Assembly (NCBI RefSeq): GCF_001420915.1
Contig: NZ_CP013021.1
Span: forward strand, 940,001-1,004,000
Reading direction: 5' to 3'
DNA: 64,000 bases
From: Agarivorans gilvus
Lineage (GTDB): Bacteria; Pseudomonadota; Gammaproteobacteria; Enterobacterales; Celerinatantimonadaceae
Shown: positions 37,382 through 46,005 of the stretch, piece by piece
Layout of the letters: every line of letters starts with the position of its first letter
Position numbering within the stretch: position 1 is the first letter of the stretch
Position numbers and translations under genes: made by a program
Notes under the pieces: generated by a model
Seen by the model: only the letters and a program-made list of their open reading frames with translations
What the model was told of the DNA's origin: nothing
Database searches by the model: none

Positions 37382-38056
37382 CTACTCAATTCCAATAAAC
37401 TTATGTGTCTGCAAAGATAAGCGCCAATTGTTTGCAATACAGGCATCAATACACAATTGAGTAGCCCGAGTTTGCTGACTAATAGGTTGTAAACAAACTA
37501 GCACGCTTTGCTTATTTTGCATGCGATTCAGCAATGCTTGCAGATTATCTATATCTCGCTCTCTAGCTACCGGATGCTTAATTTCATTTGTTCGCTCTAA
37601 TGCGTCAATTAACACCGTTTTACCACCTTGCATGGCGACTTTTGGTGATACTGTCACCCAGGTTTCTGGCGCAACTCGAATTGGGTAGGTGCCACTGGTT
37701 TCTAGCTGCACCGAATATCCCGCTTGAATTAAGACGCCTGTTAACTCAGTTAAGTCGTACATGGCAGGCTCTCCGCCAGTAATCACGATATGTTTTGCAC
37801 TGTACTGAGTGAGTAAATCACAAAGCTGCTGGGCAGAAAGTTTCGCCCAACGAGCGGTATCACCACTCACCCCAATAATTTGCTCACTACTCACTTGGTC
37901 ATCGGGGGAAACCTGCCAAGTATGTTTAGTATCACACCAAGAACAGCCTACGTCACATCCTTGTAAGCGAATAAAAACAGCGGCAACCCCGGTGTGGAAA
38001 CCTTCACCTTGAATAGTTTCAAATATTTCATTTACCGGTAAAGCTTGTTTTGACAT
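37382..38056 (-). CDS. queE: 7-carboxy-7-deazaguanine synthase
   Basis: QueE is a radical SAM enzyme that makes 7-carboxy-7-deazaguanine on the way to queuosine. The 224-residue product has the CX3CX2C cluster motif at Cys34, Cys38 and Cys41 (LQGCDVGCSWCDTKHTW), an EIFETIQGEGFHTG start and the VITGGEPAMYDLTEL glycine-rich segment. The extended form with TVSPKVAMQGGKTVL is as in gammaproteobacteria. It is divergent from queC, the next enzyme of the pathway, 64 bases away. No preQ1 riboswitch is apparent in that gap. Confidence 0.93.
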   Translation of the reverse strand: MSKQALPVNEIFETIQGEGFHTGVAAVFIRLQGCDVGCSWCDTKHTWQVSPDDQVSSEQIIGVSGDTARWAKLSAQQLCDLLTQYSAKHIVITGGEPAMYDLTELTGVLIQAGYSVQLETSGTYPIRVAPETWVTVSPKVAMQGGKTVLIDALERTNEIKHPVARERDIDNLQALLNRMQNKQSVLVCLQPISQQTRATQLCIDACIANNWRLSLQTHKFIGIE

Positions 38057-38120
38057 TTGTATACCAAATCATAATAAGGGAGAATCTACAGCATATTAGA
38101 ACATATTTGATGAGTAAAAG

Positions 38121-38777
38121 ATGAAACAAAAAGCCGTGGTTATTTATTCCGGTGGTATGGATTCCTTCACCGTGTTACATAAAACGCTACAACTTGGCCT
38201 TCAGCCCCATGCACTCAGCTTCAACTACGGGCAACGCCACGTTAAAGAGCTGGAATATGCGCAAAAAGTCTGCCAGGAGCTGGGCATTGAACACAAGATT
38301 GTTGATATCACCAGTATCAATCAACTATTAGCTGGCTCATCATTGACTTCCGATATTGATATTCCTGAAGGGGATTATCAAGAAGAATCGATGAAATCAA
38401 CGGTAGTGCCTAACCGCAATATGATTTTGTTATCTCTTGCGATTGGCTATGCGGTTTCGATTGGCGCTAAAAAAGTCTTTTATGGTGCCCACTCTGGCGA
38501 TCATGCTATCTACCCTGATTGTCGCCCTGAATTCGTTAAAAAGATGAACGAGGTGAGTTTAATTGCTAACTACGAAGCGGTAGAAGTGATTAGCCCCTAC
38601 CTAGAACAGTCTAAAATAGATATTTTGCGTGACGGCCTAAGCATGCAGCTTGATTATGCCAAGACTTGGACCTGTTATAACGGAAGGGAGCATGCCTGCG
38701 GTAAATGTGGAGCTTGCCAAGAACGCCTCGAAGCCTTCCAGCTAAATGGGGTTAAAGATCCTTTGAGTTACGAATAA
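38121..38777 (+). CDS. queC: 7-cyano-7-deazaguanine synthase
   Basis: QueC converts 7-carboxy-7-deazaguanine to preQ0 with ATP and ammonia. The 218-residue product has the PP-loop SGGMDS (VVIYSGGMDSFTVLHKTL), the LSFNYGQRH motif, VPNRNMILLSLAIGYA and a C-terminal zinc site CYNGREHACGKCGACQERL. It acts in the same pathway as the divergent queE gene. The rhombosortase gene follows after 2 bases, so both are probably on one transcript. Confidence 0.95.
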   Translation: MKQKAVVIYSGGMDSFTVLHKTLQLGLQPHALSFNYGQRHVKELEYAQKVCQELGIEHKIVDITSINQLLAGSSLTSDIDIPEGDYQEESMKSTVVPNRNMILLSLAIGYAVSIGAKKVFYGAHSGDHAIYPDCRPEFVKKMNEVSLIANYEAVEVISPYLEQSKIDILRDGLSMQLDYAKTWTCYNGREHACGKCGACQERLEAFQLNGVKDPLSYE

Positions 38778-38779
38778 GC

Positions 38780-39361
38780 GTGTTGCAGCTATTATTGAAA
38801 CGCTACTGGTTTTTACTGCTAGTGATTAGCGTGAGCTGGTTTTCGTTAGCTCACTCAGAGCTACTTGCTTGGAATAGGCCACTGATACAACAAGGTGAGT
38901 ATTGGCGCATCTTCACCGGCAATCTGGCCCATGGCAACCTCACTCACTGGGTGATGAATATGATGACCCTAGCAGTGATTTATTTCATTTATGATGACCG
39001 ATTATCCAATTGGCAATTTTGCTTATTAAGCAGTTTACTGGCAATTATTGGCGGTGCTTCGATAATGCTCACCAACTACCATATTTATGTAGGACTATCG
39101 GGAGTGACCCACGGCTTAATTGTTTACGGTGCTTGTAGGGATGTATGCTGTGATAAACCTAAGTCTGGTTATTTAGTACTGGCCGCGATTGCGCTTAAAT
39201 TAGCTCTTGAGCAGTATTACGGCGATGACCCCTGGGTTAGTGGCATGATAGGCATCGATGTCGCCATTGATGCCCATCTTATTTTTGCTAGCCTCGGCCT
39301 AATCCTAGCAGTGCTAGCTTATTGGCTTGGGCCACGCCCCGCTTACTCAGACAACTCTTGA
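38780..39361 (+). CDS. rrtA: Rhombosortase RrtA
   Basis: Rhombosortases are rhomboid-family intramembrane serine proteases that cleave GlyGly-CTERM tails of exported proteins in the outer envelope sorting route of marine gammaproteobacteria. The 193-residue, multi-helix product has the catalytic serine in YVGLSGVTHGL (Ser107) and histidine in DVAIDAHLIFA (His166), plus HGNLTHWVMNMM in the rhomboid-like second helix. It begins at GTG 38780, 2 bases after queC, without a clear ribosome-binding site; a TTG at 38783 is possible. No GlyGly-CTERM substrate gene is in this window. It overlaps the convergent pyrF by 19 bases. Confidence 0.85.
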   Translation: MLQLLLKRYWFLLLVISVSWFSLAHSELLAWNRPLIQQGEYWRIFTGNLAHGNLTHWVMNMMTLAVIYFIYDDRLSNWQFCLLSSLLAIIGGASIMLTNYHIYVGLSGVTHGLIVYGACRDVCCDKPKSGYLVLAAIALKLALEQYYGDDPWVSGMIGIDVAIDAHLIFASLGLILAVLAYWLGPRPAYSDNS

Positions 39362-40041
39362 TTAATTTGCTGCAATACCTGCTTAGGCGAGGCCGCTTGG
39401 GTAATCGGGCGGCCAATAACAAGGTAATCAGAGCCCGCAGCAATGGCTTCTACAGGCGTCATGATACGACGCTGATCTCCTTGCTCACTGCCACTGGGGC
39501 GGATCCCCGGAGTCACCAGCAAGAAGTCTTCACCGAGTAAACTCTTTAATGCCGTTGCCTCATGCGCCGAGCAAACCACACCATCTAAGCCACACTGCTG
39601 AGTTAAGCTAGCTAGTCGCTCAACCTGCTGCTGTGGGCTAAGCTCTATGCCTAAGTCTTGTAAGTCGGCTTGCTCCATGCTGGTAAGCACCGTAACAGCG
39701 ATTAACTTAGGACGTTTGTCGCCATATGGTTGTAAGGCAGCCTTGGCGGCTTCCATCATGCGACGCCCTCCACTGGCGTGCACATTGACCATCCAAACCC
39801 CTAATTCAGCCGCTGCCGCGACAGCCTTGGCTACGGTATTGGGAATATCATGAAATTTAAGATCTAAAAATACTTCAAAGCCTTTGTGATGTAGCGCTTT
39901 CACTAACTCTGGGCCAAACAAGGTAAACATTTCCTTACCCACTTTTAAGCGGCATGAGCTGGGCTCTAGGCCATCAACAAAGCTCATACACTGCCGTAGA
40001 TCAGCATAATCAAGGGCAACCAATACCTTAGGGTCTTGCAT
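39343..40041 (-). CDS. pyrF: Orotidine 5'-phosphate decarboxylase
   Basis: PyrF makes UMP from OMP, the last step of de novo pyrimidine synthesis. The 232-residue product has the LVALDYADLRQ start, the catalytic DxKxxD site in LDLKFHDIPNTVAKA and the C-terminal phosphate loop TPGIRPSGSEQGDQRR plus DYLVIGRPIT. It follows lapB by 7 bases, as in many enterobacteria. GGAG lies a little far (12 bases) from the ATG, and translation may be coupled to lapB. The 3' end overlaps rrtA on the other strand. Confidence 0.96.
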   Translation of the reverse strand: MQDPKVLVALDYADLRQCMSFVDGLEPSSCRLKVGKEMFTLFGPELVKALHHKGFEVFLDLKFHDIPNTVAKAVAAAAELGVWMVNVHASGGRRMMEAAKAALQPYGDKRPKLIAVTVLTSMEQADLQDLGIELSPQQQVERLASLTQQCGLDGVVCSAHEATALKSLLGEDFLLVTPGIRPSGSEQGDQRRIMTPVEAIAAGSDYLVIGRPITQAASPKQVLQQINQELSE

Positions 40042-40048
40042 GTTAATA

Positions 40049-41218
40049 TTACTCTCCGTCTAATCCCACTATCGGTTTCACCGTTCCCCAACTCTTACAT
40101 GACGGGCAATGCCAGTAAATGGAGTGAGAGGAAAAGCCACAGCGACGACACTGATAGTGCGGTTTTATTTTTAATTGTTGAGTTACCAAGCCTCTCAAGA
40201 CTTGCAAACTCTGCTTGGCCTGCCCTTCTTCTGCAACCTCAAGATGCAGGCCCATAAGATGATGAAAGCCCTTCATAGTAGGGTTTCGCCTTAATTCCTC
40301 GGCCAATAAGTCTTGAGCGTGCTCAGCACCATGTGCTTCTCGATATATTGCAGATAAGGCAATAATGACACTCGCTGAGCTTTTAATCGAAAGACAATAC
40401 TCAAGGAACTGTTGGAAATATTCGGGTTTTACTAACTGCTCACAGCAGGATTGATACAAGCTCAAGGCATCAGACACAAAGTCAATATCTTGCTCGGGAA
40501 TACGATTTAAGTTTTTTAACGCGGCTTTGTAGTCGCCATTGGCAAACTGGATCTGCGCCAAGTGCAAACTGGCCCGGACACAACTTTTATCGGTAGATAA
40601 AGCTTTCTTCAATAAAGCTTGGCTTTTCGCCAATTTACCGGCGGTTTCTAACTCTTGGGCTTGTTCGCAGTAAAAATGAGCGATTTGCCGATGTACATCA
40701 CTTAATTTATTTGGATCTATTTTCTTTGCCACACTAATGGCTTGAGGCCACTCTCGCGTTTGCTGATAGATATTTAACAGCTGTTTAAGCGCCGCTTGGC
40801 GATAATCAGGCTCGTCTTGTAATTCCAATAACAAAGCTTCCGCGCGATCAAATAAACCAGCGGCTAAGTAATCTTTTGCGAGTTGTTGTAAGGCGAGGTT
40901 CTTTTGGTCAATATCGATGCCTTCGCGAGCGATTAAGTTTTGATGAATGCGAATAGCACGATCCACCTCGCCACGCTGTCGGAACAAGTTACCAAGGGCC
41001 AAATGGGTATCGATAGTGTCTGAATCTACCTGCAATAGCTCAACGAATAGATCGACTGCTTTATCAGATTGATTGGAGAGTAAAAGGTTTAAGCCTTCGA
41101 CATATTGCTTGGAAACACGGTTAGTTTGCTGTTGCTGGTTCTGCCGAACACTTCGCTGCCCCATATACCACCCATAGGCGGCGGCAACCGGCAATAACAA
41201 GAACAACAAGCCCAGCAT
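40049..41218 (-). CDS. lapB: Lipopolysaccharide assembly protein LapB
   Basis: LapB (YciM) is an inner-membrane adaptor that presents LpxC to FtsH and so limits lipid A synthesis. The 389-residue product has an N-terminal membrane anchor (LGLLFLLLPVAAAYGWYMG). About nine TPR-like helical repeats follow (LALGNLFRQRGEVDRAIRIH; LAKDYLAAGLFDRAEALLLE). The C-terminal rubredoxin-type metal site is YQCRRCGFSSHSIYW then HCPSCKSWGT. The start overlaps the lapA stop by one base (TAATG). It lies between lapA and pyrF, the conserved arrangement. Confidence 0.95.
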   Translation of the reverse strand: MLGLLFLLLPVAAAYGWYMGQRSVRQNQQQQTNRVSKQYVEGLNLLLSNQSDKAVDLFVELLQVDSDTIDTHLALGNLFRQRGEVDRAIRIHQNLIAREGIDIDQKNLALQQLAKDYLAAGLFDRAEALLLELQDEPDYRQAALKQLLNIYQQTREWPQAISVAKKIDPNKLSDVHRQIAHFYCEQAQELETAGKLAKSQALLKKALSTDKSCVRASLHLAQIQFANGDYKAALKNLNRIPEQDIDFVSDALSLYQSCCEQLVKPEYFQQFLEYCLSIKSSASVIIALSAIYREAHGAEHAQDLLAEELRRNPTMKGFHHLMGLHLEVAEEGQAKQSLQVLRGLVTQQLKIKPHYQCRRCGFSSHSIYWHCPSCKSWGTVKPIVGLDGE

Positions 41219-41508
41219 TAACTATCCTTGACCATCTCATCTTGCAATTTATTAAGCTGTTTTTGTTGTTTAGCCAAACGCCTTCGAAGAGCAGCACGTT
41301 CTAGACGGATTCGAGTATAAAAAGCTAACAAAAACAAAAGACAGGTAATGAATCCAGCAATAAAAAGCCCAGCCATTAACCAAGATAAGCGCATTTCAGA
41401 CTCGGCGATAAGATAATTAACCCTTACCAATTCGTCATTCTGTGCGCCCATGGCGAGAGCAGTAACAAATAATACAACTAACAATAATGTTGAAAAAATT
41501 GCTTTCAC
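41218..41508 (-). CDS. lapA: Lipopolysaccharide assembly protein LapA
   Basis: LapA is a small inner-membrane partner of LapB. The 96-residue product starts VKAIFSTLLLVVLFVTALAM, followed by GAQNDELVRVNYLIAESEMR, a family hallmark. A second membrane helix (LSWLMAGLFIAGFITCLLFL) and a basic coiled coil complete it. I choose the GTG at 41508, because GGGAGG lies 4-5 bases before it and the N-terminus lines up with E. coli LapA. An ATG 45 bases upstream would put charged residues before the first helix. Confidence 0.9.
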   Translation of the reverse strand: MKAIFSTLLLVVLFVTALAMGAQNDELVRVNYLIAESEMRLSWLMAGLFIAGFITCLLFLLAFYTRIRLERAALRRRLAKQQKQLNKLQDEMVKDS

Positions 41509-41601
41509 ATAACCTCCCAGAGCCAAACAAAAGCTAGGGAAATTATGCAGCAATCACGCTAATTTAACCAGCCAAGATCACCGTATTGTAAAACAAACGG
41601 C

Positions 41602-41886
41602 TTATAGGCCTGTATTAACCCGCTCTCTTAACTCTTTACCAGGTTTAAAGTGCGGAACATACTTGCCAGAGAGTTCGACTTTTTCACCTGTTTTAGGATT
41701 GCGTCCTACGCGAGGAGCCCTAAAGTGCAAAGAAAAACTACCAAACCCACGGATCTCAATTCTGTCGCCATCCTGTAAAGAACAGGTCATTTGCTCAAGA
41801 ATTTCTTTAATAGCCGACTCAATTTCTTTACTGGTAAATTGAATATGTTTACTAGCGAGTATTTCAATCAAATCAGATTTAGTCAT
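41602..41886 (-). CDS. ihfB: Integration host factor subunit beta
   Basis: IHF-beta pairs with IHF-alpha to bend DNA at specific sites. The 94-residue product starts MTKSDLIEILASKHIQFTSK at the ATG at 41886 (GGAG 5 bases before it). It has the DNA-binding arm GFGSFSLHFRAPRVGRNPKT with the conserved proline. The longer open frame upstream of the ATG runs through the rpsA-ihfB spacer hairpin and is not coding. It sits between rpsA and lapA as in relatives. Confidence 0.96.
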   Translation of the reverse strand: MTKSDLIEILASKHIQFTSKEIESAIKEILEQMTCSLQDGDRIEIRGFGSFSLHFRAPRVGRNPKTGEKVELSGKYVPHFKPGKELRERVNTGL

Positions 41887-41938
41887 GGATTCTCCAAGCC
41901 ATTGATAAAGGGAACTAATACCAGTGTAGATAAAGAAA

Positions 41939-41959
41939 TGGGGGGAACAAGTCCCCCCC
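41939..41959 (-). terminator. GC-rich hairpin between rpsA and ihfB
   Basis: A G6-C6 stem (GGGGGGA, five-base loop, TCCCCCC) lies about 35 bases past the rpsA stop on the minus strand, followed by ATTTCTTT. It may end most rpsA transcripts and let a fraction pass to ihfB. Confidence 0.55.
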
Positions 41960-41995
41960 AATATTCAATCACATAAATCTAAAAAGATTTAACGA

Positions 41996-43669
41996 TTATT
42001 CGCCTTTAAGCGCTGATTTGAATGCATCAGCCATAGCGTTACCAATCTGAGCATCTTCTTTCTTGTTCAGAGTAGCCATTGCTTCTTTCTCGTCCGCTTC
42101 ATCTTTAGCACGGATAGAAAGGCTGATTACACGGTTCTTACGGTCAACACCAACAAACTTAGCTTCAAGTTGGTCACCAACAGAAAGAACTAGTGAAGCG
42201 TCTTCAACACGGTCACGGCTAACGTCACCAGCACGTAGGTAGCCTTCTACACCACTTGCTAGCTCAACAGTTGCGCCTTTAGCATCAACTTCAGTTACAG
42301 TACCGCTAACTAGAGCACCTTTCTTAAGGTCTGCTAGGTAGTTGTTGAATGGGTCTTCAGCAAGCTGTTTAACACCTAGGCTAATACGCTCACGTTCTGC
42401 ATCCACTTGAAGTACAACGGCTTCAATTTCGTCACCTTTCTTAAAGTCACGAACTGCTTCTTCACCTTGAGCATCCCAAGAGATGTCAGATAGGTGAACA
42501 AGACCGTCAATACCGCCGTCAAGGCCGATGAAGATACCAAAGTCAGTGATAGACTTGATCTTACCTGAAACTTTGTCGTTCTTATCATGAGTGCTAGCGA
42601 ATAGCTCCCATGGATTAACTTTACATTGTTTCAAACCAAGTGAGATACGACGACGTTCTTCGTCGATATCCAATACCATAACTTCAACAAGGTCACCCAC
42701 GTTAACAACTTTAGATGGGTGGATGTTTTTGTTAGTCCAATCCATTTCAGAAACGTGAACTAGACCTTCAACACCGTCTTCGATTTCTACGAAACAACCG
42801 TAATCAGTTAGGTTAGTTACGCGACCTTCAAGACGAGCACCTTCAGGGTAACGGTTAGCAATAGCTACCCATGGATCTTCACCCAATTGTTTCAGACCTA
42901 GAGATACACGAGTGCGCTCGCGGTCGAACTTAAGTACTTTAACGTTGATTTCGTCGCCAACATTAACAATTTCGCTTGGGTGCTTAACACGTTTCCAAGC
43001 CATGTCAGTGATGTGTAGTAGACCGTCAACACCGCCAAGATCAACGAATGCACCGTAGTCAGTAAGGTTCTTAACGATACCTTTAACTTCTTGACCTTCT
43101 TGTAGGTTCTCAAGAAGTTGGTCACGTTCAACACTGTTTTCAGTTTCGATAACAGCACGACGAGAAACCACTACGTTATTGCGCTTCTGATCAAGTTTGA
43201 TAACTTTAAATTCAAGCTCTTTACCTTCTAGGTGAGCAGTATCGCGAACTGGGCGAACGTCAACTAGAGAACCAGGCAAGAATGCACGGATGGTGTTAAC
43301 TTCAACTGTAAAGCCACCTTTAACTTTACCGTTAATGATACCAACAACCGTTGCTTGCTCTTCGTAAGCACTTTCAAGTTGGATCCACGCTTCGTGACGT
43401 TTAGCTTTTTCGCGAGAAAGAACAGTTTCACCGAAACCATCTTCTACTGCGTCAAGCGCAACATCAACTTCAGCGCCAACTTCAATTTCTAATTCGCCAG
43501 CAGAGTTTTTGAACTGCTCAGCAGGAATGGCAGATTCTGACTTAAGGCCAGCGTCTACTAGTACCATGCCGTTTTCGATACCTACTACAGTACCTTTAAC
43601 AATCGAACCAGAACGGAATTCTAGATCCTGAAGTGACTCTTCAAAGAGTTGAGCAAAAGATTCAGTCAT
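41996..43669 (-). CDS. rpsA: 30S ribosomal protein S1
   Basis: S1 binds mRNA upstream of start codons and helps unfold structured messages. The 557-residue product has six S1 OB-fold repeats, visible as the repeated TDYGAFVDLGGVDGLLHITD, TDYGCFVEIEDGVEGLVHVS, TDFGIFIGLDGGIDGLVHLS pattern, with the typical degenerate first two domains. The start MTESFAQLFEESLQDLEFRS is canonical. There is no ribosome-binding site before the ATG (the 20 bases upstream are AT-rich without GGA), as known for rpsA in enterics. It lies between cmk and ihfB. Confidence 0.97.
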   Translation of the reverse strand: MTESFAQLFEESLQDLEFRSGSIVKGTVVGIENGMVLVDAGLKSESAIPAEQFKNSAGELEIEVGAEVDVALDAVEDGFGETVLSREKAKRHEAWIQLESAYEEQATVVGIINGKVKGGFTVEVNTIRAFLPGSLVDVRPVRDTAHLEGKELEFKVIKLDQKRNNVVVSRRAVIETENSVERDQLLENLQEGQEVKGIVKNLTDYGAFVDLGGVDGLLHITDMAWKRVKHPSEIVNVGDEINVKVLKFDRERTRVSLGLKQLGEDPWVAIANRYPEGARLEGRVTNLTDYGCFVEIEDGVEGLVHVSEMDWTNKNIHPSKVVNVGDLVEVMVLDIDEERRRISLGLKQCKVNPWELFASTHDKNDKVSGKIKSITDFGIFIGLDGGIDGLVHLSDISWDAQGEEAVRDFKKGDEIEAVVLQVDAERERISLGVKQLAEDPFNNYLADLKKGALVSGTVTEVDAKGATVELASGVEGYLRAGDVSRDRVEDASLVLSVGDQLEAKFVGVDRKNRVISLSIRAKDEADEKEAMATLNKKEDAQIGNAMADAFKSALKGE

Positions 43670-43780
43670 TATTTAATTACACATATAAAAACGTCCACTT
43701 AGCAATCCGGCTAAATGGGGTTAACAATAAACACCTAACTCGTCCGTGTTTAGGTGCACCAAGTCCCAGAGATTACTGGG
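43670..43780 (-). promoter_or_regulatory. rpsA translational autoregulation leader (three hairpins)
   Basis: The spacer between cmk and rpsA can form three stem-loops on the minus strand: CCCAG/CTGGG (43765-43780, over the cmk stop), CACCTAA/TTAGGTG (43732-43756) and TTAGC/GCTAA (43699-43714). The last two carry GGA in their loops, and no Shine-Dalgarno follows. This matches the published description of the gammaproteobacterial rpsA initiation region, which S1 represses. Confidence 0.7.
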
Positions 43781-44453
43781 TTAATTTATTATCGATAAAC
43801 TCTATCGATAATTTCACCACTTCTTCAATAGAAAGTGATGTTGAATCAATAACTAACGCATCTTGAGCGGGTACCAAAGGTGCCACCGTTCGATTTCGAT
43901 CACGCTGGTCACGTTCTTCGATTTCGCTCAAAAGGTGTTCAAAACTAACATTAAAGCCCTTTTCTTGCAACTGATTATAGCGCCGCTGGGCTCGTTCCGC
44001 AGCACTGGCTTCTAAAAATATTTTCGCTGGTGCATCTACAAATATCACCGTTCCCATATCTCGGCCGTCTGCAATCAAACCGGGCGTTTGTCTAAATGCG
44101 CGTTGGCGACGCAACAAGGCTTCTCTTACTCGAGGAAATGCCGCCACTTTAGAAGCGGCATTGCCAACGGTTTCCTTTCTGATTTCAAAAGAGACATCTT
44201 CTCCTTCCAAAATCACTAAGGTGCCCTTTTCACTGGCTTTAAAGCTTACGTCAAGATGAGCAGCCAATAGGCTTAGGGCGTCTTCATTATCTAAAGCCAC
44301 ATCATGGTGAAGAGCAGCTAGGGCAAGAACTCGATAAATCGCTCCGCTATCCAAAAGGTGCCACTGGTAATGCTCTGCTAGTTTTTGGCATAGAGTGCCT
44401 TTACCTGATCCACTCGGGCCATCAATGGTTACCACTGGAACGTTCTGAGTCAT
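43773..44453 (-). CDS. cmk: Cytidylate kinase
   Basis: Cmk phosphorylates CMP and dCMP. The 226-residue product has the P-loop TIDGPSGSGKGTLCQKLAEH, the CMP-binding LLDSGAIYRVLALAAL and ARG-type segment LIADGRDMGTVIFVDAPAKI, and the arginine-rich lid (DQRDRNRTVAPLVPAQDAL). GGAGG lies 5 bases before the ATG. It precedes rpsA in the usual cmk-rpsA-ihfB order. It may also serve CMP-sugar production for pseudaminic acid by recycling CMP, but this is general metabolism. Confidence 0.96.
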   Translation of the reverse strand: MTQNVPVVTIDGPSGSGKGTLCQKLAEHYQWHLLDSGAIYRVLALAALHHDVALDNEDALSLLAAHLDVSFKASEKGTLVILEGEDVSFEIRKETVGNAASKVAAFPRVREALLRRQRAFRQTPGLIADGRDMGTVIFVDAPAKIFLEASAAERAQRRYNQLQEKGFNVSFEHLLSEIEERDQRDRNRTVAPLVPAQDALVIDSTSLSIEEVVKLSIEFIDNKLTQ

Positions 44454-44607
44454 GAGTCCTCCGTAATGTCCATAGCAAAATGCGTGTTCTCTTCTGGAGT
44501 TAGTAGAGAACTAAAATTCGGCGGCATTATACGTGAAAAGAGAACAAGAAGCCTCACCAATTTATTAACAAAAAACCGATTAGTGCGGACAGTTATCTCA
44601 TTTTGAA

Positions 44608-44640
44608 ATAAAAAAGCAGTATGACATTCCGACATACTGC
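44608..44640 (-). terminator. Intrinsic terminator after flrC
   Basis: Minus strand: GCAGTATG, nine-base loop, CATACTGC, then TTTTTT. It lies 30 bases past the flrC stop and separates the flagellar regulators from cmk. Confidence 0.88.
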
Positions 44641-44669
44641 TAAATTTTGTTCAAGTCTGCTAGATAAGT

Positions 44670-46004
44670 TTATGCGGGGAGCTCTATACCGGCATCTTTT
44701 ATTCGAGCTAACTTATAACGCAAAGTGCGCGGGCTAATGCCCAGTTTTTCCGCCACAGCCTTACGCTTACCGTTACACGCCCGCAGCGTATCTAAGATAA
44801 TTTGCTGCTCCTGTTGGCGAAGTTCGTTACCTAAGGGCTCTGCGACAGACGGCAAATCATCGATGTGCTCAGGCAAGGCTACAGGCGTCATCTGATTTTC
44901 AATGATCAGGCAATCGCTATCAATCACATCTCCATTAGCTAGAATAATTGCACGCTGCATCACATTATCTAACTCGCGAACGTTACCCGGCCAAGCGTGC
45001 GCCAATAGCTTTTGCTGAGCACTTAAGCTTAATTCAAACTGGCACTTGCTATGACGCGTTAATAAGTGTTGAGCCAACGGCAAAATATCTCCTTTGCGCT
45101 CAGCTAAAGGTCGCCAATGCAGAGGAAAGACATTTAAACGATAATACAGATCTTCTCTAAACTGACCCAAGCGTACAATTTCTCGCATATCACGGTTACT
45201 AGTGGCAATTACTCGAACGTCAAGCTGAATCATCTTACGGCTACCCAAACGTTCAACTTCACGCTCTTGCAATACGCGTAATAACTTGGCTTGTAGACCT
45301 AAATCCATTTCACTAATTTCATCGAGTAAAATGGTACCACCTTGGGCTTGCTCAAACTTACCCGGACAAGCTTTGATTGCACCGGTAAAGGCTCCTTTCT
45401 CATAGCCAAACAAGGTCGCTTCTAGCATGTTTTCGGGGATCGCCGCGCAGTTAATTGCCACAAAGGCTTGATCTTTTCGATTAGAGCAATCATGGATATA
45501 ACGCGATAGCACTTCTTTACCGGCCCCACTTGGCCCACTGATTAATACCGAGGCTTCTGATGCGGCTACTTTTTGACTTAGCTTTAATAAAGCCTCAGTT
45601 GAGGCATCGCCATAAATAGGTTCTGTAGTTTCAACTTTACTTGCTGGCGCATAACGGCCTACTTGGTTAAGTAAAACCTCAGGTGAGAAGGGTTTAGAAA
45701 GATAGTCAATAGCGCCATCACGCATTGCCGCTACCGCGTCGTCAATTTTGGCATAAGCAGTCATCAACAGTACTGGGGTTTGCGGCCATTTTTGTTTGAT
45801 GTTTTTGAGCAGGCTTAAGCCGTCCATACCGCCCATTTGAACGTCACTCACCACTAAGTCCACAGTCATCTCAGACAATAGTAGCAAGGCCGATTCAGCG
45901 CTTGAGGCTTGTTCACAAGCATAGCCAGCTAACTGTAAGGTATCGACTAAGGCTTCTCGTAATCCGGCGTCATCTTCAACAATCAGAATGGTAGATTGAC
46001 TCAT
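44670..46004 (-). CDS. flrC: Flagellar sigma-54-dependent response regulator FlrC
   Basis: FlrC activates class III flagellar genes with sigma-54 when phosphorylated by FlrB. The 444-residue product has a receiver domain (ILIVEDDAGLREALVDTL; phosphoacceptor Asp54 in VVSDVQMGGMDG), an AAA+ domain with ISGPSGAGKEVLSRYIH, the sigma-54 contact loop GYEKGAFTGA and GGTILLDEISEM. A Fis-type helix-turn-helix (RKAVAEKLGISPRTLRYKLA) ends it. GGAGG inside the end of flrB gives translation coupling. It forms one unit with flrB behind a sigma-54 type promoter. Confidence 0.93.
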   Translation of the reverse strand: MSQSTILIVEDDAGLREALVDTLQLAGYACEQASSAESALLLLSEMTVDLVVSDVQMGGMDGLSLLKNIKQKWPQTPVLLMTAYAKIDDAVAAMRDGAIDYLSKPFSPEVLLNQVGRYAPASKVETTEPIYGDASTEALLKLSQKVAASEASVLISGPSGAGKEVLSRYIHDCSNRKDQAFVAINCAAIPENMLEATLFGYEKGAFTGAIKACPGKFEQAQGGTILLDEISEMDLGLQAKLLRVLQEREVERLGSRKMIQLDVRVIATSNRDMREIVRLGQFREDLYYRLNVFPLHWRPLAERKGDILPLAQHLLTRHSKCQFELSLSAQQKLLAHAWPGNVRELDNVMQRAIILANGDVIDSDCLIIENQMTPVALPEHIDDLPSVAEPLGNELRQQEQQIILDTLRACNGKRKAVAEKLGISPRTLRYKLARIKDAGIELPA

Positions 46005-46005
46005 C

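Noticed and set aside
44450..44635. 61-codon minus-strand open frame between flrC and cmk
   Set aside because: It overlaps the flrC terminator and the cmk start; not coding.
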